Counted from the first letter of the stretch, positions 41,421 to 50,651 are shown. The stretch is 64,000 bases of DNA from Cellulomonas sp. URHE0023 (GCF_000688475.1 NZ_JIAN01000005.1:372001-436000), one strand, 5' to 3'. Program-made: numbers and translations. The notes: a model not told the origin generated them from the sequence alone.

Positions 41421-43409
41421 TCAGCCCGCGGGGACGCCCCTCGTGAACTCGCTCGGCGGACCGCCGCCCGGGCCACCCTCGAGCACGAAGCCCGTGGGCG
41501 CCTGGCCGTCGTCTCCGAGACCCGACAGGCCGTTGCTCGACGACGTCCCCGTGTCGATGGCCTGGTCGAGATCCGCCAGCACGACCTCCTGCCCGACCGC
41601 CAGGCCCTTCGTGATCTCCGTGCGCTCGGCACCGACCGCCCCCACGGTCACGGTGACGTCCGTCGGGGCGCCGTTCTCGAGCACCTGGACCGTCGACTCC
41701 GAGCCGTCGACGTGCACCGCCGACGTCGGGACCGTGAGCACCTCGTCGCCACCGGCGACCGAGATCCTGACGGTTGCCGAGGCGCCGTCGTAGAGCTGCA
41801 CGTCGGTCGGGTCCAGGGCCAGCACGACCGTGTACGACGGCTCGCTGGTGGTCGACGCGTCGAGGATCCCGATGCTCGCGACCGTTCCCGTCAGCGCCTT
41901 GTCCGTGGTCGGCGTGGTGACCGACGCGACCTGGCCGAGCTGGACGATGTCGATCTTGGTCAACGGCACCGTCGTGGTCACCGTGTACCCGTTGGTGCCG
42001 ATGACCGTGACGAGCGCGGTCGTCGACGACGCGCTGACCGAGTCCCCCACGGCCAGCGAGACGGCCGCCACGGTGCCCGCGATGGGGCTGGTGAGCGTCG
42101 CGAACGGCAGCGCGCTCTGCGCGAGGGTGACCTTCGCCTCGGCCAGGTCGATCGCCGCCTGGTCGGCGAGGATCGTCGCCGCGGACGCGACGTCCGTCGT
42201 GGCGCTGTCGTTCCCGGTCGGCGCGCTCTGCGAGGTCGGGCTGCTGGTGCTCGATGTCGGCGTCGTCGTCTGCTGGGACGACGAGCCCGTCGGCGTGGTC
42301 GAGCCGCTCGGCGTGCTCGAGCCGCTCGGCGTGGTGGAGCCGTCGGTCGAGCCGTCGGGCGTGGTGGAACCGTTCGACGAGGCAGCCTGCGCGATCGCCG
42401 TCTGCAGCTTGGTGACGGAGTCGTCGAGCGCCGCGACCAGCGGCAGGAGCGCCTGCTGCTGGGCGTCGGTCGCGGTCTGCGCGTCGAGCGCACCGGACAG
42501 CGCCGCCTGGCAGTCGGCGAGTGCCTGGGTGACGGCCGACGTGTCCGGAACCACGGGATCCGTGGGATCCGCCGGGTCCGCTGAATCTGCCGGATCCGCC
42601 GGTTCCGCTGCGTCCTCGGGCTCTGCGTCCTCCGCGTCGGAGGCTGTGACGTCGGCCGGGACGACCGCGAGGAAGGCTGCGCACGACGCCTCGGACGCGG
42701 TGACGCTCTGCCCGCTGTCGGCGAGCGCGTCGGCAGCGACCTGGTACTGGTCGAGCAGCGCCTTCTGGGCGTCCTTGACGGCCTGGACCGCCGCGGCCAC
42801 GGCCGGATCCGTGGTGTCGTCCGTCGACGGCGTCGAGGCGCTGGGCTCGGGCGCCGGCGTGGAGGTCGACGATCCCGACGGCGTGTCCGACTCGACCGAC
42901 GAGTCGTCGTCGGACGAGTCGGAGTCGTCGGAGGAGTCGGAGTCGTCGGAGGAGTCGGACGAGTCCGAGGACGTCTGCGAGTCGAGGTCGTCGCTGAGCT
43001 GCTGCTGAGCCGTTGCCAGGTCCGCCTGGGCCTTCTCGACCGCCTCCTGCAGCGCTTCCGGGTCCAGCGTCGCCAGCGTGTCGCCGGGGGCGACCACCTG
43101 ACCCACGCTCACGCCGACGGTCGCGACGGTGCCGTCGACCGAGAACGAGACGTCCCGACGCGTCGCCGACTCGATCGTGCCGACCGAGTCGATGATCTGC
43201 TCGACGCTGGACTTCTCGGCCGCGACCGTCCGGTACCGGGAGGCCTCACCACCGGTCACCGCGAGGGCGACCCCGCCGCCCGCTGCCATGAGCACGACCG
43301 CACCGGCGGTGCCGAGCACGATGATCCGGCGACGACGAGCACGCCGCCTGACCGCGAGCGGCGGTCGGGCCGGCTCGGATGCCTGTGCGTGGGAGCGCCG
43401 GCTACGCAT
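41421..43409 (-). CDS. HlyD/RND-type adaptor protein with Ser/Asp-rich insertion
   Basis: 662-aa membrane-anchored adaptor: cytoplasmic Arg-rich N terminus, one helix (~29-51), then the lipoyl/barrel-sandwich halves DVSFSVDGTVATVGVSVGQVV and LTSPIAGTVAAVSLAVGDSV separated by an unusually long, low-complexity hairpin (~145-400) with SDSSDD repeats and Ser/Thr/Pro/Gly runs. Beta-barrel and membrane-proximal domains follow. The TAG of the preceding lipoprotein overlaps its ATG by 8 bases. Second adaptor of the MacB operon. Confidence 0.85.
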   Translation of the reverse strand: MRSRRSHAQASEPARPPLAVRRRARRRRIIVLGTAGAVVLMAAGGGVALAVTGGEASRYRTVAAEKSSVEQIIDSVGTIESATRRDVSFSVDGTVATVGVSVGQVVAPGDTLATLDPEALQEAVEKAQADLATAQQQLSDDLDSQTSSDSSDSSDDSDSSDDSDSSDDDSSVESDTPSGSSTSTPAPEPSASTPSTDDTTDPAVAAAVQAVKDAQKALLDQYQVAADALADSGQSVTASEASCAAFLAVVPADVTASDAEDAEPEDAAEPADPADSADPADPTDPVVPDTSAVTQALADCQAALSGALDAQTATDAQQQALLPLVAALDDSVTKLQTAIAQAASSNGSTTPDGSTDGSTTPSGSSTPSGSTTPTGSSSQQTTTPTSSTSSPTSQSAPTGNDSATTDVASAATILADQAAIDLAEAKVTLAQSALPFATLTSPIAGTVAAVSLAVGDSVSASSTTALVTVIGTNGYTVTTTVPLTKIDIVQLGQVASVTTPTTDKALTGTVASIGILDASTTSEPSYTVVLALDPTDVQLYDGASATVRISVAGGDEVLTVPTSAVHVDGSESTVQVLENGAPTDVTVTVGAVGAERTEITKGLAVGQEVVLADLDQAIDTGTSSSNGLSGLGDDGQAPTGFVLEGGPGGGPPSEFTRGVPAG
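42898..42968 (-). repeat. Ser/Asp coding repeat in the adaptor gene
   Basis: Imperfect short repeats of GAGTCGGAGTCGTCG type encode the SSDSSDDSD stretch, about residues 147-171 of the adaptor. It is a coding low-complexity run, not a CRISPR. Confidence 0.8.
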
Positions 43410-44373
43410 TCGTGGTCCCTCCCTGCTGGTCGTCGGAGCCCTGCTGGGCGTCGGAACCCTGCTGACCGTCGGTGCCCTGCCCCCCTTGACCGCCGCCGGG
43501 GAACCCCGTCCCGGGTCGGCCGTTCATGATCAGCGCGGTCGAGCACGACCCGTCGGTCGGAGCAGAGATCATCACGGTCGTCGCGGTCACCTTGCCGCTG
43601 TCGTCCGCCTCGCCCCGTGCGGTCGCGCACTGGCCGGCGACGACCGCGGTCGCGTCCGCCGACACGGTCCGGGTGTACGTGGTGTCCGCCGACACGGTCA
43701 CGGTCCGGGTCGTCGTCGCGCCGTCGGGGTCGGTGGTCTCGACGGACAACGTGTCACCCTCGATCGCCGTGACCTTGCCGCTCGCGCCGCCGCCGAACAT
43801 GCGGGACTGCCCGCTGGCACCCGAGGGGGCACCCGACGGCCGCGTACCGTCCGCGGGCATCGTCGGGGCGCCGTCCGGCCGGCCGACGCCGCCCCCCGGG
43901 TCGGCCGCGGGGCCGCCGAACGCTGGCGTGCACGTGCCGTCCGCGGCAACCTCCGTGAGCCGGATGCTCGTGGCCGCGACCGGGGTCGAGTCGTCCGTCG
44001 CGGACTCGTCGGCCGAGCTGGAGGTGCTCGGCGCGGCCATGGCGAGCACGCAGGTGCCGACAGAGACGTCGGACAGCGCTCCGGCCACCTGGGAGGTGAA
44101 GGTCGTGGCGTCGGTCCACGTCACGGCCGTCTGAGCGTCGGTGCCGCGCAGCTGCATGACGTTCCCGTTCACCGATGCGATCTCGCCCGAGGCGCCGCCA
44201 CGCCCGGGGTCGGCCTGCTGGGCACGCTGCGCGTCGTCGTCCGACGCGGCCGACGGTGCCGCGGTGGCCGCGTCACCTGTGCCGCCCGTGCCGCCCGAGC
44301 AGGCGGTGAGGGTGAGCACGGTGGCCGCGGTGAGCGCCGGGACCAGGAGTGCGGTGCGGGTTCTGATGGACAT
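43402..44373 (-). CDS. DUF5666-like lipoprotein of the MacB operon
   Basis: 323-aa exported lipoprotein (lipobox LTLTAC). Two similar OB-like segments are seen: GEIASVNGNVMQLRGTDAQTAVTWTDATTF and GKVTAIEGDTLSVETTDPDGATTTRTV, each followed by a Cys (GTCVLAM, GQCATARG), which resembles the DUF5666 repeat. The C terminus is Gly/Gln-rich. ATG at 44373 has GAGGAGA 7 bases upstream; an ATG at 44397 that overlaps the permease stop is the alternative. Lies between permease and second adaptor. Confidence 0.72.
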   Translation of the reverse strand: MSIRTRTALLVPALTAATVLTLTACSGGTGGTGDAATAAPSAASDDDAQRAQQADPGRGGASGEIASVNGNVMQLRGTDAQTAVTWTDATTFTSQVAGALSDVSVGTCVLAMAAPSTSSSADESATDDSTPVAATSIRLTEVAADGTCTPAFGGPAADPGGGVGRPDGAPTMPADGTRPSGAPSGASGQSRMFGGGASGKVTAIEGDTLSVETTDPDGATTTRTVTVSADTTYTRTVSADATAVVAGQCATARGEADDSGKVTATTVMISAPTDGSCSTALIMNGRPGTGFPGGGQGGQGTDGQQGSDAQQGSDDQQGGTTNA

Positions 44374-44393
44374 GGAAGGTCTCCTCGAGGTGG

Positions 44394-45626
44394 TCATTCC
44401 GCGCGCAGCGCGTCGATGGGGGCCAGTCGCGCGGCGCGCGTGGCGGGGTAGACGCCGAAGACGAGTCCGATGCCCATGGCGACCGCCACGGCGCCGGCGA
44501 CGGCGGCGCCGGACACGACGACCGAGGTGTCGAGCAGCCCGGGCAGAACCTGGGCAGCGACGATGCCGAGCACCGCACCGAGCACCCCGCCGGACAGGCC
44601 GAGCACGGTGGCCTCGACCAGGAACTGCCGGCGGATGGCCCACGGCGGCGCACCGAGCGCCTTGCGCAGCCCGATCTCGCGGGTCCGCTCCGTGACCGAC
44701 ACCAGCATGATGTTCATGACGCCGATGCCACCGACGAGCAGCGACAGGGCCGCGATACCGGTGAGCAGGATCGTGAGGGTCTTGTAGACCGCGGTCGCCG
44801 TGGACACCAGCGCGTCCTGGCTGTTGATCGTGAAGTCCGCGCCGTCCGCGCTGGTGATCCCGTGCAGGTTCAGCAGCAGGGTCTCGGCCTCCTGGTACGC
44901 AGCGTTGAGCTGGTCGGTCGAGGCCGCCTGGACGTAGATCGTCGAGACCGCGTTCCGGCTCAGGCCGCCCGTGAGGAAGTCGGCCGACGTCGACATCGGC
45001 AGGACCGCGACGTCGTCGAGGTCGCTGTCGCCGCTGGCGCCCTGGGACTCGAGCACTCCGACCACCCGCAGCTCGGTGCCGTTCACCGTGACCGTCTGCC
45101 CGACCACACGCGTGGTGCCGAACAGCTCGGTGGCCGTCTCGGGCCCGAGCACGACGACCTTCGCGCGGGACGTCTCGTCGTCGGCCGTGAAGAACGCGCC
45201 CGTCGCGATGCTGCGGCCGCGCACGTCGAGCCAGTCGGTCGTCGTGCCGGTGACCTGGGTGGTCCAGTTGGTGTCGTTGGCCTCGAGCGACGCGGACGTG
45301 GTCTTCTCGGCGGCGACCTTGGCGATGTCCGGTGCGTTCACCGAGGACGCGAGCGCCTCGGCGTCAGCCGTGGTCAGCGTGGTGCGTGAGCCGAAGCCAC
45401 CGCGGACGCCCTCGGACGTCGTGCTGCTGCCCGGCCGGACGATCAGCAGGTTGCTGCCGAGCTCGCTGATCTGCGCGCTGACGTCCTTCTGCGTCCCCAG
45501 CCCGAGCCCGACCGTGAGGATCACGGCTGCGATCCCGATCAGGATGCCGAGCACCGTGAGGATCGAACGAAGCGCGTGCGTACGCACCGCGGCCCAGCCG
45601 GTGCGCAGGGTCTCCATCCAGGTCAT
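44394..45626 (-). CDS. MacB-type ABC transporter permease
   Basis: 410-aa permease with four helices: one near residue 20, a large extracytoplasmic MacB_PCD domain (about 45-250), then three C-terminal helices of the FtsX core (GGIGVMNIMLVSVTERTREIGLRKALGA). This architecture works as a mechanotransmitter pulling substrates from the outer leaflet toward adaptors. ATG overlaps the ATPase stop (ATGA). Confidence 0.92.
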   Translation of the reverse strand: MTWMETLRTGWAAVRTHALRSILTVLGILIGIAAVILTVGLGLGTQKDVSAQISELGSNLLIVRPGSSTTSEGVRGGFGSRTTLTTADAEALASSVNAPDIAKVAAEKTTSASLEANDTNWTTQVTGTTTDWLDVRGRSIATGAFFTADDETSRAKVVVLGPETATELFGTTRVVGQTVTVNGTELRVVGVLESQGASGDSDLDDVAVLPMSTSADFLTGGLSRNAVSTIYVQAASTDQLNAAYQEAETLLLNLHGITSADGADFTINSQDALVSTATAVYKTLTILLTGIAALSLLVGGIGVMNIMLVSVTERTREIGLRKALGAPPWAIRRQFLVEATVLGLSGGVLGAVLGIVAAQVLPGLLDTSVVVSGAAVAGAVAVAMGIGLVFGVYPATRAARLAPIDALRAE

Positions 45627-46357
45627 CGGACACCCCCGTCCGACGTCACGACGCCGTCCATGACGCGGACCACCCGCTCGGCCCGCTCCGCGACGTCGGC
45701 CTCGTGGGTGATGAGCACGATCGTCCGGCCCTGCGCGTGCAGCTCGTCGAACAGGCCGAGGATCTCCTGGGTCGACGACGAGTCGAGGTTGCCCGTCGGC
45801 TCGTCGGCCAGCAGGAGCGCCGGCTCGCCGACGAGGGCACGGGCCACAGCGACGCGCTGCTGCTGCCCGCCGGACAGCTCGCCCGGACGGTTGGCCAGGC
45901 GGTCGCCGAGGCCGACCCGCTCGAGTGCCGCGGTCGCCCGGGCCTTGCGCTCGGCACCGTGCACCCGGCCGTAGACCAGGGGCAGCTCGACGTTGCGCAG
46001 CGCGGACAGCGAGGGCAGCAGGTTGAACTGCTGGAACACGAAGCCGATGCGCCGGTTGCGCACACCGGCCAGCTCGATCTCGTCCATCTCGCCGACGTCC
46101 TCGCCGGCGAGATGGTACGAGCCGCGCGTGAGCGTGTCGAGGCAGCCGAGGATGTTCATCAGCGTCGACTTGCCGGAGCCCGACGGGCCCATGACGGCCA
46201 CGTACTCCCCCTGCTCGATCCGCAGGTCGACACCCTTGAGCGCCTCGAACTCGATGCTTCCGGACGTGTACGTCTTGCCGACGCCCTCAAGGTCGATGAC
46301 CGGGTAGGAACCGGTCGCCGCGGAGCCTTCGAGGAACGGCAGGGTCAGCTCAGCCAT
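45623..46357 (-). CDS. MacB/LolD-type ABC transporter ATP-binding protein
   Basis: 244-aa ATPase: Walker A GPSGSGKST, Q-loop VFQQFNLLP, signature LSGGQQQRVAVARAL, Walker B LLLADEPTGNLDS and H-loop ITHEAD. The LolD/MacB fingerprint (TLMNILGCLDTLTRGSY) identifies the mechanotransmission class. It overlaps the first adaptor gene by 8 bases, which fixes MAELTLPFLE as the start. Confidence 0.94.
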   Translation of the reverse strand: MAELTLPFLEGSAATGSYPVIDLEGVGKTYTSGSIEFEALKGVDLRIEQGEYVAVMGPSGSGKSTLMNILGCLDTLTRGSYHLAGEDVGEMDEIELAGVRNRRIGFVFQQFNLLPSLSALRNVELPLVYGRVHGAERKARATAALERVGLGDRLANRPGELSGGQQQRVAVARALVGEPALLLADEPTGNLDSSSTQEILGLFDELHAQGRTIVLITHEADVAERAERVVRVMDGVVTSDGGVR

Positions 46358-47537
46358 TCGTCGGCCCGCCGCCCTGCTCGCTGAACTGCGGTGCAGTGCC
46401 GCCTTCGGGGAGCTGGAAGAACTGACCGCCGCCGGGGAGTTCGCCCTGCTGCTGGTTGTCCCGACCCGACCCGCCGCTACCGGGCGTGAACACCGCGAGC
46501 ACGACCTCGTCACCCTCTGCGAGTCCCGCCGTGATCTCGGTGACGTTCCCCGACGTCTCGCCGACGGTCACGTCGACCGTGCTCGTCCTCCCGTCCGCGT
46601 CCTGGACGGTGACCGTCGACTTCCCGTCGGTCGTCGTGACGGCCAGGCTCGGGACCGTGAGCACGTCGGTGCGGCGCTCGTAGATGAGCTTCACGTCCGC
46701 GGAGACCCCGTCGTGCAGGCCTTCCTGGTCCCCCGTGACCGCGACCGTCACCGGGTAGCCCGCGACGCCCGTGTCGCTCGTGGACAGCAGCCCGATCGCA
46801 CTGATCGTGCCGAAGACCGGAGCCGTGGCACCGTCGAGCGTGACCTCGGCCTGGTCACCGACCGCGACGAGCGCGATGTCGGCGTCCGAGACGGTGACGT
46901 CGACGTCCCAGCTGTCGGTCGCGACGATCGTGAACTGCGCCGCCGTGTCCCCGTTCGTACCCTGGCCGGGGTCGGAGCCCACGACGTCCCCGACCTCGAG
47001 CGTCACGGCGGTCAGCAGCCCGGCCACCGGCGCAACCAGCGTCGCCCCGTCCATCGCGGTCTGCGCCGTGTCCACAGCCGACTGCGCGACGTCGACCTGC
47101 GCCTGCGCGGCGGCGATCTGCGCGTCGCTCGACGTCGAGCCGGTGCTCGCGTCCTCGGCGTCGGAGAGCTTCGCCTCGGCGCTCGCGAGGGTCGCCTTGG
47201 CCTGCAGGAGGTCAGCCTGGAGCGTGAGCGTGTCGACCGTCGCGAGCGTCTGCCCGGCCGTCACCGCCTGACCCACGGCGACCGGCACCGTGGTGACCGT
47301 CCCGCTGACCTCGAAGCTGACGTCCTCCTGCACGGTCGGCGTCAACGTGCCGCTGCCGCTCACCGACTTCTCCATCGTCGTCAGGCTCGCCGCGACCGTC
47401 CGGGTGACCGGGTCGTTCGTCGTCGCCGACGCGTCCCGGATGCCGAACCACCAGACGGCTGCGGCGGTCACCGCAGCGACGACCACCAGCCCGAGCGTCC
47501 GCGTCAGCGGACTCGTCCGCGTCCATACGCGCTGCAT
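46350..47537 (-). CDS. HlyD/RND-type adaptor protein
   Basis: 395-aa adaptor with an N-terminal helix (~14-32), the lipoyl half-motifs DVSFEVSGTVTTVPVAVGQAV and LVAPVAGLLTAVTLEVGDVV linked by a modest coiled-coil hairpin (~105-165), a beta-barrel, and a Gly/Gln/Pro-rich C terminus. First gene of the operon adaptor-ATPase-permease-lipoprotein-adaptor. GAGGAAGAAG precedes the ATG. In a monoderm the adaptor probably reaches into the wall rather than an outer membrane channel. Confidence 0.9.
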   Translation of the reverse strand: MQRVWTRTSPLTRTLGLVVVAAVTAAAVWWFGIRDASATTNDPVTRTVAASLTTMEKSVSGSGTLTPTVQEDVSFEVSGTVTTVPVAVGQAVTAGQTLATVDTLTLQADLLQAKATLASAEAKLSDAEDASTGSTSSDAQIAAAQAQVDVAQSAVDTAQTAMDGATLVAPVAGLLTAVTLEVGDVVGSDPGQGTNGDTAAQFTIVATDSWDVDVTVSDADIALVAVGDQAEVTLDGATAPVFGTISAIGLLSTSDTGVAGYPVTVAVTGDQEGLHDGVSADVKLIYERRTDVLTVPSLAVTTTDGKSTVTVQDADGRTSTVDVTVGETSGNVTEITAGLAEGDEVVLAVFTPGSGGSGRDNQQQGELPGGGQFFQLPEGGTAPQFSEQGGGPTNG

Positions 47538-47558
47538 TCTTCTTCCTCACGTCAGTGA

Positions 47559-47576
47559 CCAGGTCGAACAACCTGG
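47559..47576. promoter_or_regulatory. inverted repeat at the MacB operon promoter
   Basis: CCAGGTCGAACAACCTGG has perfect 6-bp arms, 21 bases before the first adaptor ATG. TACGTT (47581-47586, minus strand) is a possible -10, which would place the repeat at the transcription start: an operator or a 5' hairpin. Confidence 0.5.
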
Positions 47577-47653
47577 GCTGAACGTAGGAAGCCCCGCTGA
47601 GCCGGGTGTAGCACCGGCCTGTGGCGTGCCTGTGAGTCGCTCGGCGTAGCGGC

Positions 47654-49165
47654 CTACGACGAGGGGACGAGCAGGCCGTCGCGGACCAGGCCGCGCGCGG
47701 AGGGGAGGATGTCCGCGGCCACCGCATCGGCGCCCACGTCCAGGAGGGCACCGAGGGCGTTGACGATCTGCCCCACCGAGAGGTCACCGTCGCACGCACC
47801 CACGAACCCGGCGAGCGCGGTCCCCGCCTGCACGGCGCGACCGAACCCACCGCCCTGGCGCAGCAGGACAACCTGCGGGTCGGACTCCCCCGGCGTCAGG
47901 TAGCGCTCCTCCGTGACGTCGGGCGCGACCACCAGGTGCGCGGCGAGCAGCCCGTCGTCGTCGTGGACCTCGAGCCAGTCGTGCGCGCCCAGGGACGCGG
48001 CGATCACCGGACCGAGTGGCTGCCGGACGGTCCCGGTGGCCTCCTCGAGCCGGCGCAGGGACGGTGCGCCCGCGAGCGGCCGACGCAGGGTCAGGAAGCC
48101 GAAGCCGATCGCCTCGACGTCCCGGGACGCGAAGTCGTCGAGCCACGACCCGTACCGGGACGCCCAGGCGGCGCGGTCGCGGTCCGGTGTGGTGCCGCCG
48201 TCACGGATCCACGTCTCGGCATACTGCGCGGGATCCTGCAGCTCGCGCTGCACCACCCAGCCGTCCAGCCCTGACGCGTCGAGCCAGCTGCCCACGCGCT
48301 CGTGCCACTGCTCGCCCCGGCGGACCTCCCAGTTGCCGAGCAGCTGTGCGACGCCGCCGGGCGCCAGGACCGATCCGACGCCCTCGACGAGCTCGCGCAC
48401 GATCGCGTCACCCGAGCGCCCCCCGTCGCGGTATTCGTACGACGGCATGCCCGGTGTGCGCGGTGTGATGACGAACGGCGGGTTGCTGACCACGAGGTCG
48501 AAGCGCTCGTCGGCCACCGGCTCCAGCATCGAGCCCGCCCGCAGCTCGAGCCGAACCCCGGCCAGCAGGGCGTTGAACCGCGCGAACTCCAGTGCGCGGG
48601 CCGAGATGTCCGTGCCGACCACGCGCCGGGAGTGGCGTGACGCGTGCAGCGCCTGGATCCCGCAGCCTGTGCCGAGGTCGAGCACCATCCGACGTTCGTC
48701 GCGGATCGTGACCTGGGCCAGCGTGGTCGACGCGCCGCCCACGCCGAGCACGTGGTCGGTGCGCAGGGCGTTCCCCGTGGCGAGCTCGCCCAGGTCGGAC
48801 GCGATCCACCAGTTGACCTCGCCGCCCCCGTCGACGGCCGCGTAGGGGCGCAGGTCCACGAGCGCGCGCACCTGGTCCCCGTCGCTGCGGACCAGACCGA
48901 GCCGGGTGGCACCCGGAATCCCGAGCGACGGCAGGGCGGCCTGCAGCCGACGAGCGGACACCGGCTCACCGAGCAGGAACGCGCGCACCAGCACCGCCAC
49001 GGGGTCGTCGGACCCCTCGGTGGCGCGCAGCGCAGGCACGGGCTCCTCACGGTGCAGGGCGTCGGCCGCGACGGCCCCGAGCACCTCCTCGACGCCCGCG
49101 ACGGCGAAGCCGGAGGCCGTCAGGTCGTCGCGAAGCCGGTCGGTCAGGGCGGGGTCGTGTTCCAC
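47654..49165 (-). CDS. class I SAM-dependent methyltransferase (RsmC/HemK-like)
   Basis: 503-aa protein. Residues ~1-130 form an N-terminal domain; the Rossmann methyltransferase domain carries LDLGTGCGIQALHAS (SAM motif I, ~165) and VSNPPFVI (motif IV, ~226), the NPPF type used on N6-adenine, N2-guanine or Gln. A ~170-residue C-terminal domain follows, typical of an actinobacterial family of unknown substrate. GTG start with CAGACT 6 nt upstream (leaderless). Confidence 0.85.
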   Translation of the reverse strand: MEHDPALTDRLRDDLTASGFAVAGVEEVLGAVAADALHREEPVPALRATEGSDDPVAVLVRAFLLGEPVSARRLQAALPSLGIPGATRLGLVRSDGDQVRALVDLRPYAAVDGGGEVNWWIASDLGELATGNALRTDHVLGVGGASTTLAQVTIRDERRMVLDLGTGCGIQALHASRHSRRVVGTDISARALEFARFNALLAGVRLELRAGSMLEPVADERFDLVVSNPPFVITPRTPGMPSYEYRDGGRSGDAIVRELVEGVGSVLAPGGVAQLLGNWEVRRGEQWHERVGSWLDASGLDGWVVQRELQDPAQYAETWIRDGGTTPDRDRAAWASRYGSWLDDFASRDVEAIGFGFLTLRRPLAGAPSLRRLEEATGTVRQPLGPVIAASLGAHDWLEVHDDDGLLAAHLVVAPDVTEERYLTPGESDPQVVLLRQGGGFGRAVQAGTALAGFVGACDGDLSVGQIVNALGALLDVGADAVAADILPSARGLVRDGLLVPSS

Positions 49166-49208
49166 GGGGTCAGTCTGGCAGCGCGTCGGGACAGCACCCG
49201 GCCGGAGG

Positions 49209-49865
49209 TCACGGACGCGTGCGCTGCACGTCGACGACGATCGGCCGGTGGTCGCTGCCCGCCTCGACCGCGGGACCGTCGGGCACGCGGACGCCGTCGA
49301 AGACGAGGTCGGGGGTCATCACGATCGCGTCGATGCGCTGGCGGGGTTCTTTGGACGGGAACGTCGGACCCGTCGGCACGGTCGGCCCGCCGAGATGGGC
49401 CGCGAGGCGTGCCCACGCCGGGCCCTCGGGCGGCTCGTTGAGGTCCCCCAGCACCACGGTCGCGCCGGTCGGGACGACCGAGGCCAGCAGGGTGTCCAGG
49501 TGGGCGGCCCGCTCCGTGCGCACCAGGGAGAAGTGCACGACCACGATCGTCACCCCGTCCACCGCGGCGACCGCGACGCCTCGGCGCGTGCGACCGGGCT
49601 GCCAAGACAGGCGGACCGCGTGGGCGCCCAGCACCGGGAGGTCTGGCCGGTGCCGCACGAGGAGCGCAGTCGTCCGTGCACCGTGCCCGCTGACCACCGG
49701 CACCAGGCCGACCGCACGCCCGAACCGCCGCATCCTGAGCCAGCCGAACAGGCCCCGAGGTGGCTCCTGGACCGCGAGGACGTCCGGCGCGCTGGCCCGC
49801 ACGACGGCCGCTGCGGCGCGGGCGTCCATGTGCAGACCCTTGATGTTGTACGTCATCAGCCTCAT
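49209..49865 (-). CDS. endonuclease/exonuclease/phosphatase family protein
   Basis: 218-aa EEP-fold hydrolase: MTYNIKG, catalytic VQEPP (Glu), LGDLNEPP (Asp-Asn) and C-terminal GSDHRPIVVDV (Asp-His pair). It lacks DNA-repair specific insertions and a signal peptide, so substrate may be a nucleic acid, phospholipid head group or small phosphoester. Start taken at MRLMTYN, where the fold begins. Confidence 0.87.
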   Translation of the reverse strand: MRLMTYNIKGLHMDARAAAAVVRASAPDVLAVQEPPRGLFGWLRMRRFGRAVGLVPVVSGHGARTTALLVRHRPDLPVLGAHAVRLSWQPGRTRRGVAVAAVDGVTIVVVHFSLVRTERAAHLDTLLASVVPTGATVVLGDLNEPPEGPAWARLAAHLGGPTVPTGPTFPSKEPRQRIDAIVMTPDLVFDGVRVPDGPAVEAGSDHRPIVVDVQRTRP

Positions 49866-50054
49866 GCGTCCACCCGCCCGTTCGTCGTGTGTGCGCACGT
49901 CATGACGTCGGCGGGATCGATGCGGGAGGTACGCACGCAGGCCATCTTGGCGCACGGCAGGCCGGTGAGCCCGCCGATGTGGTTCTCAGCTGCTCGTGGG
50001 CTGGCACACTGACCGCGGCTCGAGCCGCACCACAGGACTCCCGGAAGGCATCAG

Positions 50055-50633
50055 ATGACCTACGCCCGACGGGCCGTCGCCGCGGTGGCGACCTGCGCCG
50101 TGCTCGGTCTGAGCGCGTGCTCCTCGGACGCGCCGGACGACGAGCCGAGCACCGACCCCTCGTGGCAGTCGTTCACGGTCGGTCCTGTGACGCTCAGCGC
50201 GCCCTCGGAGTGGGAGAGGTCGGCCGGGAGCGACCTCTACCCGTCGTCCGACACCGACACGACCGTCGCCCTGACGGCACCGGAGAATGACGAGGGCGTC
50301 CGCGCCGGCGTCCTCGTGACCGTGCAGAGCGCACCGACGCGGGACGCGACCGAGGAGGCCGCGGCTCTCATGATCGGCGAGAAGGCGACGACGGGCGCCG
50401 ATGACGTCGAGACCGGTGAGGGCGAGCTGTCGGGTGCGTCGTCGGTCGCCACGGTGTCGTTCGTCAGCGACGTGCGACGCAGCGACGGCACCACCGCGTC
50501 GCTGCGTTCCCGGTGGATCGTCGCGGACCTCGACTCGGGTGAGCAGGTCATCGTCCGCGCCGTCGGTCCGCGCGACGAGTTCGAGGACACCCCGCTGGAC
50601 GAGATCCTGCAGACCGTGACGCTTCCGACGTAA
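50055..50633 (+). CDS. lipoprotein, LpqN/LpqT-like
   Basis: 192-aa lipoprotein (lipobox LGLSACSS). The mature domain SFTVGPVTLSAPSEWERSAG...VLVTVQSAPTRDA resembles the Mog1p/PsbP-like fold of mycobacterial LpqN/LpqT proteins. GGAAGG 8 bases before the ATG. Alone on the plus strand, ending in a strong hairpin shared with hppA. Role not known; surface lipid or wall binding is possible. Confidence 0.8.
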   Translation: MTYARRAVAAVATCAVLGLSACSSDAPDDEPSTDPSWQSFTVGPVTLSAPSEWERSAGSDLYPSSDTDTTVALTAPENDEGVRAGVLVTVQSAPTRDATEEAAALMIGEKATTGADDVETGEGELSGASSVATVSFVSDVRRSDGTTASLRSRWIVADLDSGEQVIVRAVGPRDEFEDTPLDEILQTVTLPT

Positions 50634-50651
50634 CGCGACGTACGCAAACGA

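Noticed and set aside
42898..42968. Short tandem repeats that could suggest a CRISPR-like or satellite array
   Set aside because: The repeats are in frame inside the adaptor gene and encode Ser/Asp; there are no spacers of constant length and no cas genes.
41421..47537. Classification of the adaptor-MacB operon as a Gram-negative style tripartite macrolide pump
   Set aside because: There is no TolC-like outer membrane channel, the organism appears monoderm, and the substrate cannot be inferred from MacB resemblance alone.
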